Notes: a model not told the origin generated them from the letters alone. 47,369 nt of DNA from Phycisphaerales bacterium (GCA_029260555.1 JAJDCZ010000054.1:1-47369); one strand, 5' to 3'; shown: positions 26,147-35,513, numbered from the stretch's first letter. Numbers and translations: made by a program.

Positions 26147-27265
26147 ATGCACCGTATCAGATCCATCCTGGCACGCCTGCTTCAGGCCACACTGCTCACC
26201 CTCGCAGTTGTCTGGTTCTTCAGCCGAATCACCACCGATCGCATCGCCGCAACACAATACCTCTACTGGATTCCATCCTCAGCCTACATCATCGTCCAGA
26301 TCGTCCTGTATATCACAGCTCGAATCATCTTGCCCAAACAAAAACCCCCTGTCAGGCATCGCCACGATCTTTTTTCCATTGTTTCAATCATGACCATCGC
26401 TGCCATCCTCGCCTACACCGGCTTTGTTGACTGGAGAGTGCTCAACCGGACAGTCAAACCAGATCCGGGTATTCCCACACTGCGCCTTGCTCACTGGAAC
26501 ATGTACGCACCGTCGCAAAAAAAATGGGAGCAGTTTATTGAAGCTGCAACAAAATCAGACAATCCCGACATTCTGTTGCTGACGAATCCCCTACGCACTC
26601 GCCGTTTCCCTGAAATCGCTCAGGCCTTCGGTGATAACTACACCGCAACGCGCCTGGGTTTCCTGGCTGTCGTCACGCGCTACGAAACCTTGAACTCCCG
26701 CCTGGTTTCGCTCAGTCTGGATTCGCCAGATCCTTCAACTCGCAGCATCACCCAAGGCGTCGTTGCAGATGCCCTTGACGCTGCGGTCCAGACACTCGAT
26801 CAACTCCCCCGCAACACCAATCGCCAAGATCCCGGCTGGCTGTTTCAAATCACACTCGATACCACCGAAACACTCAACAGACCCCTCGTCGTCTGGCTTA
26901 TAGATCTGCCTTCAGATCCGGGTCTGGGTCGCTACGCTCTGGCCCAGCGTGTCCAGAAAAGAATTCAGACACTCACCAACACTGCAAACTCAAGCCCGCT
27001 GCAAACTCCAGACATCATCGTCGGCGACATGAACATCCCCAGAGGCTCTGCCTCATTGAGTCTCATCACAGGCACCATGCAAAACGCCTTTGATCAGGCT
27101 GGCTTTGGCCCCACCGGAACCTGGCCCAGAGAAACACCCATCTTTCATATCGATCACATCTTCCTCAATAACACGCTTAAAGCTGTCCGGTATACAACCG
27201 TTGACACCGGCCTCAGCAGCCATCGGCTCCAGATCGCAGACCTGCAACCCCGCCAACGCCGATAA
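26147..27265 (+). CDS. Endonuclease/exonuclease/phosphatase (EEP) family membrane protein
   Basis: A 372-residue protein with three N-terminal hydrophobic segments (about residues 10-95) and then an EEP domain outside or at the membrane. Visible motifs are 'RLAHWNMYAPSQKKWEQFIE' (N in the first strand), 'DIIVGDMNIPRGSASLSLI' (GDxN), 'FHIDHIFLNN' (DH) and 'SSHRLQIADL' in place of the usual SDHxP. The catalytic histidine of the last motif appears present. Substrate could be a phosphodiester lipid or nucleic acid. It is divergent from the glycosyltransferase at 24916-26076. Confidence 0.78.
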   Translation: MHRIRSILARLLQATLLTLAVVWFFSRITTDRIAATQYLYWIPSSAYIIVQIVLYITARIILPKQKPPVRHRHDLFSIVSIMTIAAILAYTGFVDWRVLNRTVKPDPGIPTLRLAHWNMYAPSQKKWEQFIEAATKSDNPDILLLTNPLRTRRFPEIAQAFGDNYTATRLGFLAVVTRYETLNSRLVSLSLDSPDPSTRSITQGVVADALDAAVQTLDQLPRNTNRQDPGWLFQITLDTTETLNRPLVVWLIDLPSDPGLGRYALAQRVQKRIQTLTNTANSSPLQTPDIIVGDMNIPRGSASLSLITGTMQNAFDQAGFGPTGTWPRETPIFHIDHIFLNNTLKAVRYTTVDTGLSSHRLQIADLQPRQRR

Positions 27266-27468
27266 AACGCAATCATTCAGCAGCACGACTCCGGTACCTG
27301 TTCAGCACACAATCTTTCCAGAGAGTGCAAGCCAGTTACCAGAATAAACACCTCCCAGGTCAGAAAAAATCGACTCTGCCACCATTGCTGAAAGGGAACA
27401 ATAGAAAAACTTGATGGACCCATCATTTGCAAAGACAGGCCTGAACCCGGTCGATTGTCTGCAATACC

Positions 27469-29427
27469 ATGAAATCCAGCTCACACTTTCCGTCTCTTGT
27501 CTTATTTGCATCACTCGCAGCCGGAGGAGGTTTATGCGCTCGCGCAGACACAGGTGATTTTCAGGTCTCCATTGCCAATGACAAAATCACTTTTTCTGAT
27601 ACACGCAACGACGGCTTTGACATCATCTCTCCCAACAACCGCAGGCTCACCTATGGCCAGATCACACCCGATATCCTGCTCATCCCCCAAACCGATGGCT
27701 TTGATATTCGGTTCACCTACAACAACACCTCCAGCGAACCCGTAGACCTCGGCGGCATCGTCGTCGGTGGCATCCGATTGGGTGACACCGTTCAGTCCTA
27801 CGACTTCAGATACGATTCTAAAAAAGTTACTCTCGCACACAACAATGCAAACTTCTATGGTCCCGGGCACTTCTACCCCTCCCAAATCTACAGCCCGGTA
27901 TCCATCATCCAGAATGATAATTACACTCTTGGGTTTAGCCTTCAATACCCCATCCTCGAATACAAACACAAAATTCGCACCCAGATTCGCTCACCAGGCG
28001 GTGCCTACCTGGCCGGCGGCAGAAACTGGGAAGTCGAGTTCAAAAACTATGGCCAAATCCCACCCGGTGAACAATTCGTCTACACACTCACCATGCGCGT
28101 CACCGAGTCTGGCGACGAATGGATGAGAACACTCCTGCCCTATCGAGACTACTTCAGATCAACCTACGGCGGCGTGGATTACCAGCGAAACCCAAATCCC
28201 GTCAAGGCAATCCAACTCGCTGACCGGTCAATGGCACAAGATTCCAACCCGCGAGGCTTCGTAAACGAATCTCGCAGACCCGATGTTCATGGCTATGAAC
28301 CATGGGTTAACGGTCTCAGCACTTCTCCCTCCCGAGGCTTCAACAGACTCATGATCTTTTCGCCTTCTGGTGTATATCAGCATAATCAAACCTGGAACTA
28401 CCCCTTCCTCTTCATGACAGGTTTAGATGATCTACCCGAAATGCAAAGCTCCATGGGAGAGTTCACAAGACTCGCAAAGCCCGATCTGGATCTTGGCTTC
28501 TGGTGGGGTAGAAGTCAGCAGATCCATGACTACTGGGATGCTCCTGAAGGCCGTGTCATGGACATCAACGACCCCGCTGATATACAACAAGCGTTAGACG
28601 AACTCGATCAGGCTGTTGCGTTGGGCGCCACCATCATCGGACTGGATGCCTTCACCAAAATAGGACACTGGGACGGCATTCGCTGGCTCAAACTCATGCA
28701 GGACCGTGCTCCTGGTGTCACCTTCGTCATCGAACCCAAAGCTCCAGATTTTCTTCATCGCCTCGCCCCCGTGTGGTTTGATCACACCAAAATCATAGGT
28801 TCAAAAGTCATCGCAGACTTCCTCCTGCCAGGCCATGAAACATGGGTTGGTATCCGCTTTGACCTGATCGAAGATGATTTGGGACGATCGCTCTCCAGCG
28901 AAGAAAGATACGAATATCTCAGACACTACAATCAAATGGGCTATGTTGCAGCTCCCTACTGGCACAACATCGATCTTGCCGGCGCGGGTGATTTCAGTGC
29001 TGCCGAATCATGGCTCGACACCATCCCCAGAGACCTTCAGATCGATCCTGACGAAGAATCATCAAGATCAGCAAGCACCGGCGGCTCCTCTCAACAGGGC
29101 GACCCTGACAACGGCTTTGGTGGAAATGGAGGCTCACTCAGCAGCGGTCCCCGAGGCGGCAGACCCGGTAAAGGTGGCCGATCAGGCACCGGCGGCTTCA
29201 GTCAAAGTACCAACAAACCCGTCGTCTACCGTGTCATTCGTACCAATCACCCAGCTCCTGCAAAGCCTCGCACACCCGCTCGATTTCACATCAGCAAGCC
29301 CGGCTATTCGAACACCAACTTACGCAAAGTGTCTCTTCGATCGATCAAGCGCTACAACTCAAAGGAACTCAAAGCCTTGCAAAATCGTCTAAAGAGTGAT
29401 AAACAAAGCACAAACCCTGAACCGTGA
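27469..29427 (+). CDS. Secreted protein of unknown function, paralogue A
   Basis: A 652-residue protein with a signal peptide ('MKSSSHFPSLVLFASLAAGG', cleavage near ARA-D). About residues 40-215 look like a beta-sandwich. About residues 265-520 alternate strands and helices like a TIM barrel, with 'LGFWWGRSQQIHDYWDAPEG', 'GATIIGLDAFTK', 'VTFVIEPKAPDFLHRLAP' and 'LPGHETWVGIRFDLIE'. Conserved acidic residues at strand ends suggest a hydrolase, but I do not recognise a family. A Gly-rich low-complexity region (about 535-590) precedes a helical tail. The next gene is a full-length paralogue. The upstream gap (27266-27468) holds nothing recognisable. Confidence 0.72.
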   Translation: MKSSSHFPSLVLFASLAAGGGLCARADTGDFQVSIANDKITFSDTRNDGFDIISPNNRRLTYGQITPDILLIPQTDGFDIRFTYNNTSSEPVDLGGIVVGGIRLGDTVQSYDFRYDSKKVTLAHNNANFYGPGHFYPSQIYSPVSIIQNDNYTLGFSLQYPILEYKHKIRTQIRSPGGAYLAGGRNWEVEFKNYGQIPPGEQFVYTLTMRVTESGDEWMRTLLPYRDYFRSTYGGVDYQRNPNPVKAIQLADRSMAQDSNPRGFVNESRRPDVHGYEPWVNGLSTSPSRGFNRLMIFSPSGVYQHNQTWNYPFLFMTGLDDLPEMQSSMGEFTRLAKPDLDLGFWWGRSQQIHDYWDAPEGRVMDINDPADIQQALDELDQAVALGATIIGLDAFTKIGHWDGIRWLKLMQDRAPGVTFVIEPKAPDFLHRLAPVWFDHTKIIGSKVIADFLLPGHETWVGIRFDLIEDDLGRSLSSEERYEYLRHYNQMGYVAAPYWHNIDLAGAGDFSAAESWLDTIPRDLQIDPDEESSRSASTGGSSQQGDPDNGFGGNGGSLSSGPRGGRPGKGGRSGTGGFSQSTNKPVVYRVIRTNHPAPAKPRTPARFHISKPGYSNTNLRKVSLRSIKRYNSKELKALQNRLKSDKQSTNPEP

Positions 29428-29507
29428 TACGGAGATCCACACACAACATGCGTATGCAATCCAACCCCAGGATCTCACGCTGACTGTAAAAGGCTGAAAC
29501 TCAAATC

Positions 29508-31487
29508 ATGCACTGGCTCAAACAATCTATCCTTATTCTCTTACCCATCGCACTATTATCATTTGGTGCCTGTGCCCATGCCGGGGCGCGCTCTTCACGC
29601 CCTGCTCCACCAGATGCGAATCCGCCGCTTGCACTAAAAGCATCCATCAACAACGACACGATCTCCCTTGATGATGAAACCGATGCATCATCTCCGCCCA
29701 TCCCCATCATCTCTCCCAACAAAAGAACCATCGCCCACAGCTCTCCCCTCACACCCACCATCAGATTCATCGAGCAATCCGGTGGCTTTGATGTTCGCAT
29801 TACCTACACCAATAACTCATCACAACCCCAACCTCTTGGCTCCATTACACTCGGTGGCATCAGAATGGGTCAGAACATCACCGCTCGCGACTTCCGTTAC
29901 GACAGCTCCACCCTTGAACTTGACCACAACAACAAAAACTTCTTTGGTCCAGGACGCTCCTACCCCGAAGAACTCTACAGCCCCGTCGTCGTCATGAATG
30001 ACAACCAATACACCATCGGCGCCAGCCTTCTCTACCCCGTCCTTGAATACAAGACCAGCGTAAGAACACAACTCCGAAGCCCCGGCGGCATCTATCAGAC
30101 CGGGGGTCGAAACTGGGAAATTGACTTCAAACTCCAAGGCACCATTCCCCCCGCTCAAACCAGACGCTTCATCCTGGCTGTCAGAGTCACCAAAGATAAC
30201 AACCAATGGGTCAGAACCCTCCTCCCCTACCGTGATTACTTCCAGTCAAACTATGGCCCCGTCAAATACACCCGCGACCCCCGCCCCGTCCGTGGCTTCA
30301 CTCTCACTCAACGAGCAGATCTCTCTGCAGCAAACCCTCGGGGCTACTCCAACCCCAACCGCAGACCCGACACCAAAGGCTGGCGCGCCTGGGCCAATGT
30401 CTTTCGTGCCTCACCCAGCGCCGGTTTCAACCGCATCATGGTCTGGACCCCCACAGGTCTTCAAAGGCAACACGACGAACTCAACTACCCCTTCCTGTTC
30501 ATGTCACCCATGAAACAAATCCCCGCGATGCAGCAATCACTTCCCGACTTGGCTTCTGCATCCTCAGCAGTAGATATTGGCTTCTGGTGGGGCAGATCAC
30601 AACAGGTCACCAACTATTGGGACGCACCCACAGCCCAGGTGCTCGACCCTGACAACCCCGATCATGTCGCTCGCGCCTTTGCAGAACTTGATATCGCTGT
30701 CGAACTGGGTGCAACTCTCATAGGTCTCGATGCCTTCACCAAGATGCCCGTCTGGGATGCCCACCGCTGGCTTTTAGCCATGCAGGACCGCGCCCCAGCC
30801 GTCACATTCATCATCGAGCCTCGTGCTCCGGATATTCTCCACCGCCTCGCCCCAACCTGGCTGGATCACATGCTGATATCCCAGTCCAACATCATCGCGG
30901 ATTTCCTCAACCCGGGTCATGAAACATGGGTCGGCATTCGTTATGACATCATCGAACGCAGAATTGGCCGAACGCTCACCAATACAGAAAAAAACAGCCG
31001 TGTGGCCCTTTATGCAGACATGGGCTACATCCCCATGAGCTTCTCCCATGTCACTCTCAACCAGCAATACCGTGCTGCTGAATCATGGAAACAAACCCTC
31101 CCTGCTGATCTTCAACCCAAACCCGCCTCAAACGCCTTGCCCACCAGCACGGTTGAGCGTCAGGGCAATCAGCTCGTCGTTAATCGCGTTCAGACAAACA
31201 CCAGCCAGACCGCCGCTGCCCGCGACCCCGCAATGGTCCGCTCCTTCTATCGTGATCTTCAAAGCCAGCGCACCCTTGCACCCACCGTCACAATCCTGCA
31301 AAGCCAAGGCTCCCGTGTTGGTGTTCAAACTGTGACCAAACAGTCCAGACGCATCAGCCATCCCATCTTCGTCGTGCGTAAACAAAACCAGGCTGTAAGC
31401 GCATGGGTTCCCACCAAGCGTGAACTTGAAGACCTCAAACGCAGAATCGAGCAGTATCGCATTCTCGTTGCATCAGGCAATAACTAA
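29508..31487 (+). CDS. Secreted protein of unknown function, paralogue B
   Basis: A 659-residue protein with a signal peptide ('MHWLKQSILILLPIALLSFG', cleavage near AHA-G; a cysteine at residue 22 makes a lipoprotein possible but the lipobox is poor). It aligns with the preceding gene throughout: 'FRYDSSTLELDHNNKNFFGP', 'IGFWWGRSQQVTNYWDAP', 'GATLIGLDAFTKMPVWDAHR', 'VTFIIEPRAPDILHRLAP', 'NPGHETWVGIRYDIIER'. It lacks the Gly-rich linker, having a Thr/Gln-rich one. Both end in a charged helix. The two lie 80 bases apart and are probably co-transcribed. Placement beside polysaccharide genes hints at an extracellular carbohydrate role. Confidence 0.72.
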   Translation: MHWLKQSILILLPIALLSFGACAHAGARSSRPAPPDANPPLALKASINNDTISLDDETDASSPPIPIISPNKRTIAHSSPLTPTIRFIEQSGGFDVRITYTNNSSQPQPLGSITLGGIRMGQNITARDFRYDSSTLELDHNNKNFFGPGRSYPEELYSPVVVMNDNQYTIGASLLYPVLEYKTSVRTQLRSPGGIYQTGGRNWEIDFKLQGTIPPAQTRRFILAVRVTKDNNQWVRTLLPYRDYFQSNYGPVKYTRDPRPVRGFTLTQRADLSAANPRGYSNPNRRPDTKGWRAWANVFRASPSAGFNRIMVWTPTGLQRQHDELNYPFLFMSPMKQIPAMQQSLPDLASASSAVDIGFWWGRSQQVTNYWDAPTAQVLDPDNPDHVARAFAELDIAVELGATLIGLDAFTKMPVWDAHRWLLAMQDRAPAVTFIIEPRAPDILHRLAPTWLDHMLISQSNIIADFLNPGHETWVGIRYDIIERRIGRTLTNTEKNSRVALYADMGYIPMSFSHVTLNQQYRAAESWKQTLPADLQPKPASNALPTSTVERQGNQLVVNRVQTNTSQTAAARDPAMVRSFYRDLQSQRTLAPTVTILQSQGSRVGVQTVTKQSRRISHPIFVVRKQNQAVSAWVPTKRELEDLKRRIEQYRILVASGNN

Positions 31488-31520
31488 ACCCTGACCAGGC
31501 ATCTCAACCAGCCATTCCCG

Positions 31521-32549
31521 TCACGGAGCAGCCTTGGGCTCTACGCTATTTGCACGCATCCAGTCCCACTGCAACTGAACCCCGCGTTCAAACTCCACCT
31601 TCTGCAAAAATCCAAGCTCAGCTCGGCTCAGGCTCACATCCGCATAGGTCCGGTCAACATCGCCAGGCTGCATCGGCTGTCGATCAATCCTTGGCTCAAC
31701 CCCCACCACTCGGCCGATCGTCTCGATCATCTCGCTCAGTGTCACCGGGCTGCTCCCCCCCAGATTCCACACCCGATACCCAAACTCGTCAATCCGGTCC
31801 GCCCCTGCCAGCACTCCCGAAACAATATCATCAATGTATGTGTAGTCCCGGCTGCTCGACCCGTCACCAAACACCGGAATCACCTCCCCACGCGATACTC
31901 GATCCAGAAACATCCCAATCGCAAGGTCAGGCCTCTGCCTCGGGCCATACACCGTGAAAAAACGCAAGCACCCCACCGGCATCCCCGTCAAATGATGATG
32001 CGCATGACACACCAGCTCCGTCGCCTTCTTGGATGCCGCGTACGGACTGATCGGCTCATCCACACGATCCGACTCCGCGAATGGCACCTTCTTGTTGTTC
32101 CCATACACCGAACTCGATGACGCCACCACCGCCGACTTCACACCCACAGCCTCACAACAACCAAGCACCACACCCGTCCCCAGCACATTCGTCTCGTAAT
32201 ACCCCACCGGATCGACCAGACTCGGCCGAACCCCCGCCCGCGCAGCCAGATGAATCACACACTCAGGCTTCACGCGATCAAACAACCGCCCCATCGCATT
32301 GGCATCTCGAATATCACACACCTCAAATGAAAATGATCCCCCGCCCCCACCCCCACCCCCACCCCCCTCACTACCCCCATCTTCAGCTAGTGACTGACAC
32401 GCTGCCACATTCGCCCGCTTCAGCGCAACATCGTAATACGGATCAAAGTTGTCAAGCCCGACCACATGCGCCCCCCGCTCAATCAACACACTCGCCACGC
32501 TTGATCCGATAAAACCCGCAGCCCCGGTGATCAGATACGATCCATCCAT
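31521..32549 (-). CDS. NAD-dependent sugar epimerase, UDP-glucuronate 4-epimerase-like
   Basis: A 342-residue extended short-chain dehydrogenase. 'YLITGAAGFIGSSVASVL' is the GxxGxxG NAD site; 'SSSSVYG' supplies the catalytic serine and 'YAASKK' the YxxxK pair. 'LDNFDPYYDVALKRANVA' and 'RAGVRPSLVDP' are typical of UDP-glucuronate 4-epimerases, which supply UDP-galacturonate for polysaccharides. AAAGGGA eight bases upstream supports the ATG at 32549. A run of about ten glycines (CCCCCA repeats at 32345-32366) sits after the first strands where homologues have a short loop. Confidence 0.88.
   Translation of the reverse strand: MDGSYLITGAAGFIGSSVASVLIERGAHVVGLDNFDPYYDVALKRANVAACQSLAEDGGSEGGGGGGGGGGSFSFEVCDIRDANAMGRLFDRVKPECVIHLAARAGVRPSLVDPVGYYETNVLGTGVVLGCCEAVGVKSAVVASSSSVYGNNKKVPFAESDRVDEPISPYAASKKATELVCHAHHHLTGMPVGCLRFFTVYGPRQRPDLAIGMFLDRVSRGEVIPVFGDGSSSRDYTYIDDIVSGVLAGADRIDEFGYRVWNLGGSSPVTLSEMIETIGRVVGVEPRIDRQPMQPGDVDRTYADVSLSRAELGFLQKVEFERGVQLQWDWMRANSVEPKAAP
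32341..32368. repeat. CCCCCA simple repeat inside the epimerase gene
   Basis: At least three consecutive CCCCCA-type hexamers, read on the minus strand as alternating GGT/GGG codons for poly-glycine. Whole-unit changes keep the frame, but single-base slippage in the C runs would disrupt it. Confidence 0.7.
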
Positions 32550-32669
32550 CACAAGATCCCTTTCAAACAATCACTCGGTGCATCGTCCAAACCTCATTCC
32601 GACTCGAAGCCTCAATGGCAAAGCTATCCAGACGATAAGCTGATTCCCCATCCTAAAAATCAGCAACGC

Positions 32670-32710
32670 AAAAAAACAAGCAGGGCGCCATTGGTAAACG
32701 GCGCCCCGCT
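32670..32710 (-). terminator. Rho-independent terminator, minus strand
   Basis: AGC (32679-32681) and GGGCGCC (32683-32689) pair with GGCGCCC (32700-32706) and GCT (32708-32710), with one A-C mismatch and a 10-base loop. On the minus strand seven T residues follow (32670-32676). It lies 335 bases past the stop of the nearest upstream minus-strand gene. Confidence 0.8.
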
Positions 32711-32738
32711 GGAGGAGAGAGAGATCAAATGGTTATAC

Positions 32739-32864
32739 TCAATTATCGGGTATTCGGTTCGCTATAACTCCAAAAGTCGTCCCCAATCTTACCCAAAATA
32801 ACAAATAAAGACAGAAAATCATCAAGTTTTTAACAAAAGTTAGGTAAACATAAGGTAAAACCAT
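32739..32864 (-). CDS. Possible 41-residue hydrophobic peptide
   Basis: An ATG at 32864 opens 41 codons ending 28 bases before the terminator stem. The product has a hydrophobic centre ('NLMIFCLYLLFWVRLG'). There is no Shine-Dalgarno site, and AT-rich DNA often gives hydrophobic ORFs by chance. Its only support is placement between an AT-rich stretch and a terminator that otherwise has no nearby gene. Confidence 0.22.
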   Translation of the reverse strand: MVLPYVYLTFVKNLMIFCLYLLFWVRLGTTFGVIANRIPDN

Positions 32865-33045
32865 AACAATTTACAAGTTATCCACCGTAGCAAATTGTGT
32901 GGTTTCAGTCATCAATACGACCATCTCTCAGCACCTGACCGACCATGCGCATGGCATAAAGAACCACACCCCTGCTCATAGTTTTTACAAGTTAGCGCAT
33001 TCATGTACCGCGCAGCATCAGCTCAAACACCCGTCGCTTCCACGC

Positions 33046-34041
33046 TCAATCAAAATCCTTTTCAGGTTTCGGCACACGAACCCGATCGTCAACCACAGGC
33101 ACATCCTCCTCATCCCCGTAGCGAAGCTCAGCAACTCTTTCTTGCCTCTCTCTTTCAAATCGCTGACGAATCGAGCGCAGCGTCTGAGTCCGCCTGGCCT
33201 CGCTCATTTCACCAAGCCGTTTCTGTACGCGCTCTGGAAGCAGTGCAATCAGCGCTTCATCCGACTGTTCCAGCGACATCTCCTCCACCCCCTCCACCCC
33301 CTCCATCCCCGGATTTCTCCTGAGCATATTTCGCTGTTGAGCCAGAGCCTTTTCTTTTTGTCGTTGCTGATCAAGCCTCGCCAGCTCCGCCTTCACCAAC
33401 GCCTGCTGAGGCTCATTCAATACAGCCCACACCCGCGTGTTCCAGTCCATCAGCCGAGGCCCACCCTCGCGCAGCGCACGAAGCCTCGCTCGCGCATAAT
33501 CCCGTGGATCAGCTCCCCCAGGCAGCTCTCGCAGCATCTTCTGAATCCTTCCCCTCCCAACATCTCCCTCCATCGCTTCCATCATCCCGGGCTTGTCACC
33601 CTTTGTAAGCTGTGCAATATCCTCATCTGACATTTTCATAATCTTGCGGTACAGCTCAATATCCTCACTATGAGCCTGCAGATTTTCACGCACCTTCGCC
33701 CGGTACGCTTTCATCAGCTCGCGAAGCGACTCACGCTGAGAATCACTTAACTGTTCACCCTCAGGCGCAGGCTCCTTTTCCAGAATCGATATCGCCTTGA
33801 ACAGCACATTGGGCTGAAGCGTCTGACCCATCCCCCTCCGGTTCACGCCTCGCCCCGTCAGCGTGTCCTCTTGACCAGGCACCCGAATCTCCTTCACCCG
33901 AGGCCCAGCCAGCACAAACACATCATCTCCTCCCTTTGACCCACTCCCTTTCCCCACATCCTGAGCACACACCACAGGCCCGCCAGCAGCCAATCCCAAA
34001 ATCATCAATCCCGCGATCACACCACCACGCTGTCGTGCCAT
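33046..34041 (-). CDS. Secreted helical hypothetical protein
   Basis: A 331-residue protein with a signal peptide ('MARQRGGVIAGLMILGLAAG', cleavage near CAQ-D). The start at 34041 is supported by GGAGG nine bases upstream. The mature part is mostly charged and helical: 'SDSQRESLRELMKAYRAKV', 'QQALVKAELARLDQQRQKEK', 'RSIRQRFERERQERVAEL'. This resembles periplasmic Spy/zinc-resistance-type or planctomycete-specific helical proteins only in composition, and no family is assigned. It is divergent from mrp. Confidence 0.7.
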   Translation of the reverse strand: MARQRGGVIAGLMILGLAAGGPVVCAQDVGKGSGSKGGDDVFVLAGPRVKEIRVPGQEDTLTGRGVNRRGMGQTLQPNVLFKAISILEKEPAPEGEQLSDSQRESLRELMKAYRAKVRENLQAHSEDIELYRKIMKMSDEDIAQLTKGDKPGMMEAMEGDVGRGRIQKMLRELPGGADPRDYARARLRALREGGPRLMDWNTRVWAVLNEPQQALVKAELARLDQQRQKEKALAQQRNMLRRNPGMEGVEGVEEMSLEQSDEALIALLPERVQKRLGEMSEARRTQTLRSIRQRFERERQERVAELRYGDEEDVPVVDDRVRVPKPEKDFD

Positions 34042-34243
34042 TTTGAGATCCTCCAAGCCGTCTGTGAACAACCCACACGCCAGTTCCACAAATCAGCCTC
34101 TATAGCCCTCTAACGATTCATACAACCACTCATTGCCCCGGGTTCACCCTTCATCAGCCCAGCCTACATCTGCACCCTGATGTTCCACACACAGCCTACA
34201 GTTCTCCGTAAACATAATCCCTGTAAAAAGGCCAACCCCAGCT

Positions 34244-35404
34244 ATGAATCTCACCAAAGAGACCATCACCAACGCACTCACCAGCGTCATGGACCCCACA
34301 GGCACAGGCGACATCGTCGCTTCCAAAGCCCTCCAGTGGATCACCGTCTGCGATGATCACATCGCCCTCAAACTCCATCTGGCTGAGCAACAATCAGAGA
34401 AGACCATGAACACGCTGGCAAAGACCATCGCCAGCGTGATTTCCTCCCTCGCCCCGCCCGCAAGCCTTCGCATCCAGTTCGTTGATCACGCTGGCACCGT
34501 CATCCACGCTGCAGGCACAAACCCGACTCCCCAGCAACAAGCCGATCAACCTCAAGGCCATCAGCCCATCGCAGGCCTCAACGCCCCGCCCACGACCGGA
34601 TCACTCCCAGGCGTCCAGAACATCATCGCCGTCGGGGCAGGCAAAGGCGGCGTCGGCAAATCAACCGTCGCAGTCAACCTCGCTGTAGGCCTGGCGCGAC
34701 AGGGACACGCTGTAGGCCTGCTTGATGGCGATATCTATGGCCCCTCACTCCCCACCATGCTCAACCTCCACGCCCTGGAAACCAATGTCGTCGCAGGCAT
34801 GCTCCAACCCTTCGCAATCCAGGGCATCAAAGCCATGACACTCGGCAAACTCGTCGAGCCCGACAAGCCTCTCATCTGGCGCGGTCCCATGGCCCACGGA
34901 GCCTTCAAACAACTCGCTGAACAAACCAGCTGGGGTGAACTGGACTACCTCATCATCGACCTCCCCCCAGGCACCGGCGATGTCCCCCTCACACTCGCCC
35001 AAATGCTCAGCCTCACCGGCGCCATCATCGTCTGCACACCACAACAAGTCGCTCAGGACGACGCTGTTCGTGCTGTAAAAATGTTCCAGCAACTCTCCAT
35101 CGATGTCCTGGGCATCATCGAAAACATGAGCTTCTTCATCGGCGATGACAACAAGGAATACGACATCTTCGGCAAAGGCGGCGCCGAACTCATGGCTCAA
35201 CGCCTGGGCCTCCCCTTCCTGGGATCAATCCCCATCACCATGTCACTCAGACAAAACTGCGACGATGGCAACCCCTCTGCAAACTTCGACGAACAATCAA
35301 CCCTCACCGACCACCTGCAAACCATCATCACCAACACCCAAAGCCAGATCGCACTCACCACCATGCGCTCAGGCAAGACAAAACCCACGCTGAACATCAG
35401 CTAA
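34244..35404 (+). CDS. mrp: Mrp/NBP35-type P-loop ATPase (iron-sulfur carrier family) lacking CxxC
   Basis: A 386-residue protein. Residues 1-80 form a MIP18/DUF59-like domain; a Gln/Pro-rich linker follows; the rest is the Mrp ATPase. 'GAGKGGVGKSTVAVNLAVGL' is the deviant Walker A with the signature lysine, 'LLDGDIYGPSLP' the switch I region and 'YLIIDLPPGTGDVPLTLAQ' the switch II/Walker B. Mrp proteins load iron-sulfur clusters bound through a C-terminal CxxC. Here the expected site reads 'ENMSFFIGDDNKEYDIFGKG' with no cysteine, so cluster binding must differ or be lost. A conserved hairpin element follows the stop by about 20 bases. Confidence 0.9.
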   Translation: MNLTKETITNALTSVMDPTGTGDIVASKALQWITVCDDHIALKLHLAEQQSEKTMNTLAKTIASVISSLAPPASLRIQFVDHAGTVIHAAGTNPTPQQQADQPQGHQPIAGLNAPPTTGSLPGVQNIIAVGAGKGGVGKSTVAVNLAVGLARQGHAVGLLDGDIYGPSLPTMLNLHALETNVVAGMLQPFAIQGIKAMTLGKLVEPDKPLIWRGPMAHGAFKQLAEQTSWGELDYLIIDLPPGTGDVPLTLAQMLSLTGAIIVCTPQQVAQDDAVRAVKMFQQLSIDVLGIIENMSFFIGDDNKEYDIFGKGGAELMAQRLGLPFLGSIPITMSLRQNCDDGNPSANFDEQSTLTDHLQTIITNTQSQIALTTMRSGKTKPTLNIS

Positions 35405-35415
35405 ATTCAAACACA

Positions 35416-35448
35416 CACAAACGAGCCACGACCGCAAGGGCGTGTCTC
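35416..35448 (+). repeat. Dispersed hairpin element, copy 1
   Basis: 'CACAAACGAG' (35416-35425) leads into a stem: CACG/CGTG with CC/GG closing a GCAA tetraloop (35427-35444), one internal A-G mismatch, and an outer GAG/CTC pair. It begins 12 bases after the mrp stop. Copy 2 at 40807-40840 keeps the structure with compensating changes. Confidence 0.6.
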
Positions 35449-35513
35449 TTTGTAAAAAGGTCTAATGCAATACGAACCGATGAATCAGCTCAACTAAAAC
35501 GATTCCTGTTTCC

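Larger units (their letters stand above)
32550..33045. other. AT-rich intergenic region
   Basis: Nearly 500 bases between two minus-strand genes. It holds a strong minus-strand terminator (32670-32710), an AT-rich core (about 32740-32900), a near-consensus DnaA box TTATCCACC (32878-32886) and a 41-codon minus-strand ORF. No larger gene is visible on either strand. Confidence 0.6.

Noticed and set aside
32677..32740. Riboswitch ahead of a plus-strand gene
   Set aside because: The hairpin is followed by a T run only on the minus strand, and no plus-strand gene follows. It is better explained as a terminator.
32729..32767. 12-codon plus-strand ORF after a strong GGAGGAG
   Set aside because: Too short to support, and the purine-rich site is the flank of the minus-strand terminator.
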